The position numbers were made by a program, and so were the translations under genes. This document shows positions 57,110 through 64,000 of a stretch of 64,000 bases of DNA, piece by piece. Every line of letters starts with the position of its first letter. The stretch's first letter is position 1. The notes under the pieces are model-generated. The model searched no databases and was not told the origin of the DNA. It worked only from the letters and a program-made list of their open reading frames with translations. This stretch comes from Thalassobium sp. R2A62 (GTDB taxonomy: Bacteria; Pseudomonadota; Alphaproteobacteria; Rhodobacterales; Rhodobacteraceae), in contig NZ_GG697169.2 in the NCBI RefSeq assembly GCF_000161835.1, positions 3,268,147-3,332,146 of the forward strand, in the 5' to 3' direction.

Positions 57110-57793
57110 TTAAAGGCGGGCATCCCGAGGGTCTTCGGAATAGTCGAAATGATCGAACACCCAGCGCTGTTTCTTGCGGATCTCGTCCACCACTTTTTGC
57201 GTAAAGAAGTAGATATAGTTAAAGTCGGGCTTAAAGCCGGAATTGTCCTTTGTTTTGGGCATTGCCGCCTTTGACAGGGGTATCCCCAGTCTCTTTCCGA
57301 TCCGGTCAAAATCCTCGTCGAGGTGTTCAAGACGGAACGCATCATCAAGGATAAATTTATTGAACGCGTGAACCACGTGATAGTCCTGCTTGAACATCTC
57401 GCTGAAGATGTAGTCGTTGAACTGGGATTTGTTTTCCTCGAAGGTTTCTGGAACCTCGCGTTTTTGCCAGACAAACTGCCAATAAAATTGCGAGATTGTC
57501 CGCGAAAACGGGTTTCGAACAGAGGATAGTTTCAGATATTCATCAAAGGTGTCACGCCCGATATGCTTGGCGACAGGTGTCGCGCCAATATGGTTGCGCC
57601 ATTTCGGGGTCGGGCCGCTTTTGTTCATGCGGGCACCCACAAGACCATACTCTGTCTCTAGCTCTTTGGTGCTTTCTGTTACGACATGGCCCGGGGGCGC
57701 GCAATATTCTTCCAACATCATTTCAATAGATGTTCCGGCCGTTTTGCGCGTCTTCAAAAACACGAACTTCTTGGGGTTACTCACCAGTACCAT
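57110..57793 (-). CDS. Sulfotransferase family 2 protein
   Basis: A 227-residue protein with the 5'-phosphosulfate loop FLKTRKTAGTSIEMML (residues 12-27) and the 3'-phosphate loop LSSVRNPFSRTISQFYW. These are the PAPS contacts of Sulfotransfer_2-type carbohydrate sulfotransferases. It is convergent with glf (eight-base gap). Two sulfotransferase genes of different subtype on opposite strands suggest sulfation at more than one position of the polymer. Confidence 0.83.
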   Translation of the reverse strand: MVLVSNPKKFVFLKTRKTAGTSIEMMLEEYCAPPGHVVTESTKELETEYGLVGARMNKSGPTPKWRNHIGATPVAKHIGRDTFDEYLKLSSVRNPFSRTISQFYWQFVWQKREVPETFEENKSQFNDYIFSEMFKQDYHVVHAFNKFILDDAFRLEHLDEDFDRIGKRLGIPLSKAAMPKTKDNSGFKPDFNYIYFFTQKVVDEIRKKQRWVFDHFDYSEDPRDARL

Positions 57794-57992
57794 TTTCGGC
57801 CTCTCCCATTACGGGGCTAAATACAGGCCCAAAATGTATCAATTGCTCGCAATGTGGAAGCATTTTTCAATCGGGTCTTAGTTTCTGGAGGGTTGTGATT
57901 TGACGAACACGTCACGTTAACGCGGTGTTCTGTTTTCGCGTCATTTCTAACGAATAGTCGGCGGTGACTGGCCCAGACGGGTCGCGATCTGA

Positions 57993-58226
57993 TTATTGGT
58001 CGTCAACCGCAGTAATGGTCAGGCCATTGCGTTCCATCGTTTTGACACCTGCGGATGCGTATTTGATCCACTCGGCACGATCAGCCTGCCAGGCTTCTGC
58101 GACGGCCTCATTGTCGGCCTCGGGGTTGGATTCCTTGAATTTTCGCATCCACATCGTGCGCGCAATCATCTTAGCTGCTTGGCGCTTTGGGTCTTTGAAT
58201 GTAACGGAAGTTGCTTCGTCCTGCAT
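57993..58226 (-). CDS. Small helical hypothetical protein
   Basis: A 77-residue soluble protein starting MQDEATSVTFKDPKRQAAKM with AAGGACAATAAG upstream. It is rich in Lys, Glu and Ala with predicted helices and no signal peptide. The frame is open further to 58298 but overlaps the upstream sulfotransferase start region without a ribosome site. Role unknown; it lies 68 bases after a sulfotransferase gene in the same direction. Confidence 0.65.
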   Translation of the reverse strand: MQDEATSVTFKDPKRQAAKMIARTMWMRKFKESNPEADNEAVAEAWQADRAEWIKYASAGVKTMERNGLTITAVDDQ

Positions 58227-58294
58227 CTTATTGTCCTTTGTAAAGTGAGGGGGAAAACCCCCGAGGGAAGAGTGAACCGAGTGGTGAATTGAAT

Positions 58295-58981
58295 TCAAAC
58301 GGGTTTAGCGCGACGATGTTTTTCGCGCGGTTTTAGGGTCGCCAAAAGCTCTTGTTTGGTGCTCGTGCTGCCGCGATAAAGTTCGTAGTCGGTGATGAAT
58401 GTATCTGACTCATTGATCCGCTTGCGTAGCTCGTCTGTCATTTTAGAACCTTTGAATGTCGGGCTGATGTTGCGCCGTTCTACGGTATCGGGCCACGCAA
58501 TGCGGTAATGTCTGAACAGATGCGGCAGAAGTTCATCCATATGTTCAGCACGGATCAAGGTCTCGACCGCGACCTTCTGGGACTGGTCAACCAGAAAAGC
58601 GCGCTGTGGCTTAAACTTGAACATTTTATCAGGCCTGATCGAGAGGGCACCCTCTGCATATTCTTCAAAGGTCAGATTGCCTGCGTAGTTATCGCTTTTT
58701 CTGCTGCCTTCTTTCGCGTTCACGATCCGGTCGCGCTGACGGTACTTGTACCAGCTTAAAAGCCGTTCGGCGGGCTCTCTCGTGATGGCAAAAAAGTGCG
58801 GCCGTGGAATTTTCTTGGCCTCAAGAAGCGGCAAAATATGAGCTTCAAAAAGCTTGTAGGTCGTGTGCTTTAATCCGGGCGTTCCGGCGATGAATAGACC
58901 TTTTTGATTGGAAAGAAGTGCCTCAACTGTTGTTGATGCACATTTCGTGATCGCCACGAACCCAAGGCCTTTCCGGGGCAA
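58295..58981 (-). CDS. Sulfotransferase-like protein
   Basis: A 228-residue protein with a loop at the N-terminus, FVAITKCASTTVEALLS (residues 8-24), equivalent to the PAPS P-loop (KCASTT in place of KTxGTS), and HFFAITREPAERLLSWYKY as the 3'-phosphate loop. This fits the same superfamily as the other two sulfotransferases, although overall similarity is low. The substrate is unknown; the locus suggests a polysaccharide. Confidence 0.72.
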   Translation of the reverse strand: MPRKGLGFVAITKCASTTVEALLSNQKGLFIAGTPGLKHTTYKLFEAHILPLLEAKKIPRPHFFAITREPAERLLSWYKYRQRDRIVNAKEGSRKSDNYAGNLTFEEYAEGALSIRPDKMFKFKPQRAFLVDQSQKVAVETLIRAEHMDELLPHLFRHYRIAWPDTVERRNISPTFKGSKMTDELRKRINESDTFITDYELYRGSTSTKQELLATLKPREKHRRAKPV

Positions 58982-59169
58982 AATAACTATAAGACGCTCT
59001 CTTGTATGGGGTTGCTTACCCTACGCTTACGCAGAAATGACAACTGGTGAAAGCGCTGGGTGGAACTGCCAAAAAAGAATGGCGGGGCTTTTATGATGAG
59101 TATCTATTTCCAACTAACGTAACTTGACCATACATCTTTAACATATGGAGTTTGCGATAACAAACCTTT

Positions 59170-59979
59170 TCACCTTACTAAAAGCTTTCCGCGACCCTGG
59201 TTTAGCAAGATTAGGCCGATGATCGACAGGACCAAGCCAACCGCCAATGGATAAAGCGGTTCGACATGATGGGCCGGATAGCCATGGTAAAATCCGGTTC
59301 TGGATATGGCGACGATGTGCACCAACGGGTTGTAGATCAGCCATGCATCAAAGGGTTGTGGCACCTGTTCGTAGGAATAGATTACGCAGGACAGCAGGAA
59401 CAAAGGCGTCGTCGCGATGCCCCAGATGTGGCGCCATGTTGGGAAAACCCGAAACAGGTAGGCGTTGACGCTGCCAACACCAAATCCCAGCAAGATGGCC
59501 AACGACATGGCATGCAAGATGGGCCCAAAATCCAGAACTGTTTTGGTGTTCCACATGTTCAGGATGGCCACGTAGATACACAGGCCGACAAAGGTCTGAA
59601 TCAAGACCACAAATATCAGCCGTGAGATCATGCAATCCATGACACAAATGCGCGGATATCTCAGGATCTTGCGGTTCTCACGTATCGCATTTCCCAACCG
59701 CCCGTTCACCGCGCTGAACATGGCGAACGGCACGACACCAGTTGCATAAAAGATAGCGAAAACATCGCCAACTGGCGGGCTTTTGAAACCAGCGGAAAAG
59801 ACTGTGGTGGCTACAATGATCGAGGCGAGGGGACTGACGAACGCCCACAACACGCCGCCAAACGTATTGGCATTGTTGGTGGCAAATTCACGCAGGATAA
59901 GCGCCAGAATTGAACGAAACGTCGTGCCCCGTGGAAAGGCGACCAGTCTTAAGTTCGCATTGGGGCTACCTTGGGTCAT
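59170..59979 (-). CDS. Polysaccharide ABC exporter, permease subunit (KpsM/Wzm type)
   Basis: A 269-residue ABC-2 permease with six hydrophobic helices. The N-terminal LREFATNNANTFGGVLWAFVSPLAS resembles the gate region of KpsM, and the C-terminal stretch LIYNPLVHIVAISRTGFY is also typical. It should export lipid-linked capsule across the inner membrane with the KpsT-like ATPase at 61593. It is transcribed divergently from the KpsE-like gene, unlike the usual kpsM-kpsT order. A short perfect palindrome lies 15 bases before its start. Confidence 0.87.
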   Translation of the reverse strand: MTQGSPNANLRLVAFPRGTTFRSILALILREFATNNANTFGGVLWAFVSPLASIIVATTVFSAGFKSPPVGDVFAIFYATGVVPFAMFSAVNGRLGNAIRENRKILRYPRICVMDCMISRLIFVVLIQTFVGLCIYVAILNMWNTKTVLDFGPILHAMSLAILLGFGVGSVNAYLFRVFPTWRHIWGIATTPLFLLSCVIYSYEQVPQPFDAWLIYNPLVHIVAISRTGFYHGYPAHHVEPLYPLAVGLVLSIIGLILLNQGRGKLLVR

Positions 59980-59993
59980 CTGAGCCTCGAGTG

Positions 59994-60007
59994 GTTAAGC
60001 GCTTAAC
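59994..60007. promoter_or_regulatory. LacI-type palindromic operator in the export promoter region
   Basis: Perfect 14-base dyad GTTAAGCGCTTAAC. The central CG and AAGCGCTT core are characteristic of LacI/GalR-family operators in alphaproteobacteria. It lies 15 bases before the permease start and 72 bases before the KpsE-like gene, so it could control both divergent units. No LacI-type gene is in the window. Confidence 0.5.
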
Positions 60008-60079
60008 TGGATCTGTTTATTGATCTATAAGGGGTAATGTGCAACTACTATGCAACCATAAATATATAGGCGAGCGGTC

Positions 60080-61576
60080 ATGACAAATAAGCCTAGAACC
60101 GGCTTTGAAGCGCCGAGCGACGCTTCGCATGATGATGAATCAGACACACAAACAGCGTCTACGTCTCCAGAGAATTCGACTGGCAGGTCCGGCGGCGGCA
60201 AGGGCCGTCGCAACAAAAACAAGACCAACAAAAACGCCGGTGAGACCAACCAGAATGATCCCTTTGCCAATTTAACACGCAAGCGGTTAGAGACCGCGTT
60301 GGGCGAGGATTCCGACATTCGTGCGCGCGAAATGATGCGCGCCATTCGCAATGCGCAAACACCCGAAGAAGCCTTGGCCGCGATGGCGTCAAATGCGGCT
60401 GAACAGGGCGAACGCATGGCGATGACAAAGATTGTCCCGCCAACTGTCGGCAAAACAAAGGCGCGGTTCCGGCATTTCCTGATCCTTGTTTCGTTCTTCT
60501 TGTTTGTCGCAGGTCCGATCGCGGCGGCGTACTGGTATCTGACCGAAAGGGCGCTGCCACAATACGGGTCGGTGACAGCGTTTTCCGTGCGCCAAGCAGA
60601 CCACGCATCGCCGACAGACCTGATCGGGAACGCATTTGGACTGGCGAACTCATCCACCACGGACACCGACGTTCTTTATGATTTCCTGACGAGCCAGGAA
60701 ATTGTTGCCGCAATTCGCGAATACCGCGATTTCGGAGCCATCTGGGCGGGGGCTGGAATGGGTTGGGAAACGGGGGACCCGATATTCGCAATGCCACCTG
60801 GCGGCACGATCGAGGATCAGACCGCCTATTGGAACAGGATGGTAGAGGTGTCTTATGATACATCAGCCAACATCCTTGAAGTTCGGGTTCTTGCCTTTGA
60901 TCCCGCCGATGCACAGATGATCGCGCAAGATATTCTGGACGAGAGTTCAAGCATCATTAACGAATTGTCGTCGATCGCGACCCAAGATGTTTTGCGATAT
61001 GCGCAAGAGGATCTGACGGCAGCAGAAACCGACCTTCGCGTCACGCGTGAGAGTCTGACAAATTTCAGAAACCGTTATCAGATTGCATCGATTGATTCCG
61101 ATATCGCATTGACCATCGGGCCGCTTAACGCGCTGACACAACAGCTTGTCGAGGCGAAGATCGAGCGCGGGTTGCTGGGGCGCGATACGACCGAGCGTGA
61201 CCCTAGGTGGGTTCAGATCAATGCCCGTATCGAAGTGATTGAGCAGCAGATCGAAGAAGAACGTTCAAAGTTGGGTGCGGCTGTCGACGGGGACAGCGGG
61301 ACCGTGTTGTCGAACCGCATCGCCGAGTTTGAACGTCTGAATGTTGATCTGGAATTTGCACAGGCGTCTTATGAGACAGCGTTGGCCGCGTTTTATTCGG
61401 CCCGTGCGGATGCAAACCGGCAATCGCTTTACCTTGCCGCGCACAAACACCCGACGCTTGCAGAACGTGCCGATTTTCCGAAAAAGTGGATGATCCTTGG
61501 CCTTGTCGGGGGCTTGGCTTTCGCGCTGTGGAGTATTCTGGCGCTGACCATGTTGAGCCTGCGCGACAGGCGCTGA
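60080..61576 (+). CDS. Capsule export polysaccharide co-polymerase (KpsE/Wzz type)
   Basis: A 498-residue inner-membrane protein. The first 115 residues are hydrophilic and low in complexity (GGGKGRRNKNKTNKN). Helix one is at about 133-155; a large periplasmic region rich in coiled coil (about 290-430) follows; helix two at about 473-493 returns to the cytoplasm (RDRR end). This is the topology of KpsE/CtrB-type proteins that link the ABC exporter to the outer-membrane pore. The extended N-terminus is longer than usual. The ATPase gene follows by 16 bases. Confidence 0.83.
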   Translation: MTNKPRTGFEAPSDASHDDESDTQTASTSPENSTGRSGGGKGRRNKNKTNKNAGETNQNDPFANLTRKRLETALGEDSDIRAREMMRAIRNAQTPEEALAAMASNAAEQGERMAMTKIVPPTVGKTKARFRHFLILVSFFLFVAGPIAAAYWYLTERALPQYGSVTAFSVRQADHASPTDLIGNAFGLANSSTTDTDVLYDFLTSQEIVAAIREYRDFGAIWAGAGMGWETGDPIFAMPPGGTIEDQTAYWNRMVEVSYDTSANILEVRVLAFDPADAQMIAQDILDESSSIINELSSIATQDVLRYAQEDLTAAETDLRVTRESLTNFRNRYQIASIDSDIALTIGPLNALTQQLVEAKIERGLLGRDTTERDPRWVQINARIEVIEQQIEEERSKLGAAVDGDSGTVLSNRIAEFERLNVDLEFAQASYETALAAFYSARADANRQSLYLAAHKHPTLAERADFPKKWMILGLVGGLAFALWSILALTMLSLRDRR

Positions 61577-61592
61577 GGCGGGGGATTCGGAC

Positions 61593-62351
61593 GTGATACT
61601 CTTGGAGAACCTTAAGAAGAGTTTCCCGTCGCGCGGCGGGCGACATGTCGTTTTTGACGAGATTAATGCGGTGTTTCCGACGGGACAAAGTGTCGGGCTT
61701 CTTGGTCGCAACGGTGCGGGGAAATCGACGCTTCTGGACGTGATCTCGGGTGTGGAAGCGCCGGATTCTGGTAGCGTCCTGACGGATGGCAACATTTCTT
61801 ATCCGGTCGGGTTTTCGGGTGGCTTTCACGCTATGATGACAGGCACGCAGGCCGCGCGGTTTGTGGCACGAGTGTATGGGGCGGATACGGACGAGATCAT
61901 CCGCTTTGTCGAGGACTTTTCAGAACTGGGGCGGCAGCTGCGCCAGCCGCTGCATACCTTTTCATCCGGCCAGAAATCGCGGCTTAGTCTTGCGATTTCG
62001 ATGGCTATTCCGTTCGATATCTATCTGGTGGACGAGATCGGGGCAGTCGGTGACGAGAATTTCAAGATGAAGTCGCGCGCGCTTATTTATGATCGTATGG
62101 AGAATGCGGACATCTTTATGGTGGATCACGGGATGAAGAAAATCCGTTCGTTTTGTAGCATCGGTGCGGTTCTTCATAACGAGCGTTTGCACATCTTCGA
62201 AGACATCGAAGAGGGGATCGCCTTTTACGGGAAAATCAACCGGCTGACCAAAGGACCAGAGCGGCACAGCAAGGTCGAAACGGTCAAAGTGCCTTGGGTG
62301 ACGCGTGTTGTAGAGGGTCTTTGGGGCCGCTCAAGGGTCGACGACGGTTAG
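61593..62351 (+). CDS. Polysaccharide ABC exporter, ATP-binding subunit (KpsT/Wzt type)
   Basis: A 252-residue ATPase read from a GTG start (VILLENLKKSF). Walker A is GRNGAGKST (38-46), the signature FSSGQKSRLSLAIS is near residue 127, and Walker B is IYLVDEIGAVGD with the Glu-to-Ile/Gly arrangement typical of KpsT. The short C-terminus without a carbohydrate-binding domain fits KpsT rather than Wzt, so export does not need terminal-sugar recognition. It pairs with the permease at 59170. Confidence 0.88.
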   Translation: MILLENLKKSFPSRGGRHVVFDEINAVFPTGQSVGLLGRNGAGKSTLLDVISGVEAPDSGSVLTDGNISYPVGFSGGFHAMMTGTQAARFVARVYGADTDEIIRFVEDFSELGRQLRQPLHTFSSGQKSRLSLAISMAIPFDIYLVDEIGAVGDENFKMKSRALIYDRMENADIFMVDHGMKKIRSFCSIGAVLHNERLHIFEDIEEGIAFYGKINRLTKGPERHSKVETVKVPWVTRVVEGLWGRSRVDDG

Positions 62352-62431
62352 GTTAAACGAAAGTTGGTTAATTGGTTTCTTGCGCCCGTTGTGAAGGGCC
62401 ACCCCCCTGAAAAGGTCTGGATTAAACGACT

Positions 62432-64000
62432 ATGACGGCTTCGAGACTTCTGGATATTCAGACCTTTATGTGGCCCGCAAAGCCGGATTCGTCCGACATC
62501 AAACTGGTGATGAAACAGTCAGGGGATGTCGCGCTGACGCACGTGCAAGACGTGCAGATCGGACCAGAGGGCGAAGCCGATTTTGGCACATGGTTTAATC
62601 TTTTCAATCTGGGAACATGGCAAAGCCGTTGTCAGTTGCAGAGCCTGTTCCTTCGGATCGAGGGTGAGGGGCCATGCCAGTTGACGATCAGACGCGAGGA
62701 TGCAAGCGGCGCGGTTGACGCCAAAACGCATGTGTTGACGTTAAGCGCGGGTGCGGCGCAGTGCGTGGATGTCGGGGATTTTCTGGTCCCGCGCGAGGAC
62801 GGATCGCCCCTTAAGGGTTTGGGCGTTTTGTCGTGCCGCGTTCAACGACACGATGATGCCGCGCCGCTTCACATCCGACACATGGCCTGGGCGACGGCAG
62901 ATGTGCTCAAACGCCGACCGGATATGACGCTGGTGATGACTACGTTCAAACGCGAAGACGCGGTTGAGCGCGCGGTGAAACGGTTTGAAGCCTACCGCGC
63001 GCAATCGCCACTTCGGGGGCATCTGCGCATGTTTGTTGTGGACAACGGGCAGAGCATCGACCCACAGCGCGCGTCAGGCACCGTCGAGGTTTTGCCCAAC
63101 CCCAATCTAGGAGGGGCAGGGGGGTTCACGAGAGGATTTCTGGAAGCGAGGGATCGCGGTGCGTCCCATGTTTTGTTCATGGACGATGATGCGTCGATTT
63201 ACATGGATTCTCTTGAGAGGACATGGAGTTTTCTGGCTTTTGCCAAAGACGAGCGAACTGCGATCAGCGGGGCGATGTCGACCGAACGGCATCCTTGGCT
63301 GATGTGGGAATATGGCGCCTTGTTTTTCAAGAACTGCATCCGGCAACTGGGCGATGCCGACCTGCGTAACTGGCGCGAGGTCATTGATATCGAGCACGAG
63401 GTTGCGGACGATATGCCGGACCATCTTTATGCGGGGTGGTGGTATTTTGCGTTTCCGGTGAAGGCCGCGCAGCACCTTGCGTTTCCGTTCTTTGTGCGGG
63501 GCGATGATGTCAGCTTTTCGCTGGTGAACGATTTTGACATCGTGCGGCTGAACGGTGTGCTGTCTTATCAAGCGAGCTTTATCGAAAAGGAAAGTCCGCA
63601 GACTTGGTATCTGGATTTGCGCAGCCACCTTGCGCATCATTTGTCGATTGAACGCATGGACATCGGGCGGTGGTCGCTTGCGGCGATTGCGGCAAAATTC
63701 TTTCTCAAGAACCTCGTAAAGATGCATTACGACACAGCAAGCGCGGTCAATCTGGCGGTTGAGGACGTTTTAAATGGGCCAGAGTTTTTTGTGGCTCATG
63801 TCGATATGGCCCAAAGGCGTGCGGATTTGAACGCGTTGACAGACGCCGAGGTCTGGACGGACTTTGACCCAGAACAGCCCGTACCCCCCAGACAGCGTGT
63901 TTTGAAGTCAAAGCTGTTTCGGTTCGCAATGAAGCTGTGTCTGAACGGGCATCTTGTTCCCGGATTTCGGTTTTTGGGTCCAAAGCGGTCTGTCGTGGGC
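62432..64000 (+). CDS. GlfT2-like glycosyltransferase, incomplete at window end
   Basis: At least 523 codons, still open at the window edge. It begins MTASRLLDIQTFMWPAKPD and has an N-terminal beta-sandwich-like domain (residues 1-160) followed by a GT-A domain: VMTTFKREDAVERAVKRF (about 169-186), NPNLGGAGGFTRGF, and HVLFMDDDASIY with the metal-binding DDD, then GWWYFAFPVKAA and FFVRGDDVSFSL. Domain order and motifs match the mycobacterial galactofuranosyltransferase GlfT2. Together with glf it points to a galactofuranan. 80 bases after the ATPase gene, same strand. Confidence 0.83.
   Translation, partial: MTASRLLDIQTFMWPAKPDSSDIKLVMKQSGDVALTHVQDVQIGPEGEADFGTWFNLFNLGTWQSRCQLQSLFLRIEGEGPCQLTIRREDASGAVDAKTHVLTLSAGAAQCVDVGDFLVPREDGSPLKGLGVLSCRVQRHDDAAPLHIRHMAWATADVLKRRPDMTLVMTTFKREDAVERAVKRFEAYRAQSPLRGHLRMFVVDNGQSIDPQRASGTVEVLPNPNLGGAGGFTRGFLEARDRGASHVLFMDDDASIYMDSLERTWSFLAFAKDERTAISGAMSTERHPWLMWEYGALFFKNCIRQLGDADLRNWREVIDIEHEVADDMPDHLYAGWWYFAFPVKAAQHLAFPFFVRGDDVSFSLVNDFDIVRLNGVLSYQASFIEKESPQTWYLDLRSHLAHHLSIERMDIGRWSLAAIAAKFFLKNLVKMHYDTASAVNLAVEDVLNGPEFFVAHVDMAQRRADLNALTDAEVWTDFDPEQPVPPRQRVLKSKLFRFAMKLCLNGHLVPGFRFLGPKRSVVG

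Overview
The window looks like chromosomal DNA of a marine alphaproteobacterium of the Roseobacter group (Rhodobacteraceae). The evidence is gene content and order: the TMA/TMAO genes tmm, tdm and tmoXWV, the gmaS-mgsABC and dmmDABC clusters, soxBDAG, the smo/mtlK polyol operon, the murA-DUF2948-hisD-UPF0262-phosphatase-infA-maf-RNase G-yacG run, and moderately high GC with GC-rich third codon positions. No rRNA, replication origin or CRISPR array was seen.

Region 1 (1-9,970) holds gap, a divergent folD paralogue, a drug/metabolite exporter coupled to a 54-residue membrane protein, TMAO demethylase (tdm) coupled to two small secreted-protein genes (the second frameshifted), a DMSP-lyase-like cupin, TMA monooxygenase (tmm), a small membrane protein, a RidA-type protein and a frameshifted DUF6404 gene. 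Region 2 (10,158-17,513) is a polyol operon: ABC transporter smoEFGK, sorbitol dehydrogenase, AraC regulator and mannitol 2-dehydrogenase. It is followed by a decayed flavin-oxidase-like pseudogene and a small hypothetical gene.

Region 3 (18,253-40,520) is the rest of the methylated-amine system. gmaS and mgsABC turn monomethylamine into N-methylglutamate, amt imports ammonium or methylamine, dmmDABC demethylates dimethylamine, soxBDAG oxidises sarcosine, and tmoXWV imports TMAO. Two regulators (XRE-cupin and GlxA/AraC type) sit in the middle. With region 1 this gives an almost complete route from TMA/TMAO through DMA and MMA to ammonium and tetrahydrofolate-bound one-carbon units, with folD to process the latter; the N-methylglutamate dehydrogenase was not found.

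Region 4 (40,680-45,572) is a small relic element inserted at the 3' end of tRNA-Thr(GGU). A 46-base copy of the tRNA end lies at the far side, nonamer repeats lie inside both ends, and the interior has a broken tyrosine integrase, a broken Fic gene, an insertion-sequence end and one intact hybrid sensor kinase. Region 5 (45,656-52,136) is a compact housekeeping run from murA to yacG with many start/stop overlaps.

Region 6 (52,228-64,000) begins at tRNA-Phe(GAA), followed by a stub of a second integrase cut by a damaged IS3-family element. Then comes a surface-polysaccharide locus: two galactofuranosyltransferase-like glycosyltransferases (the last runs off the window), UDP-galactopyranose mutase, three sulfotransferase-like proteins, and a capsule ABC export system whose permease gene is divergent from its co-polymerase and ATPase genes. 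A sulfated, galactofuranose-containing capsule or exopolysaccharide is the simplest reading. Several broken genes (6204-6628, 9605-9968, 24535-25203) depend on single-base events and could reflect either real decay or sequence error.
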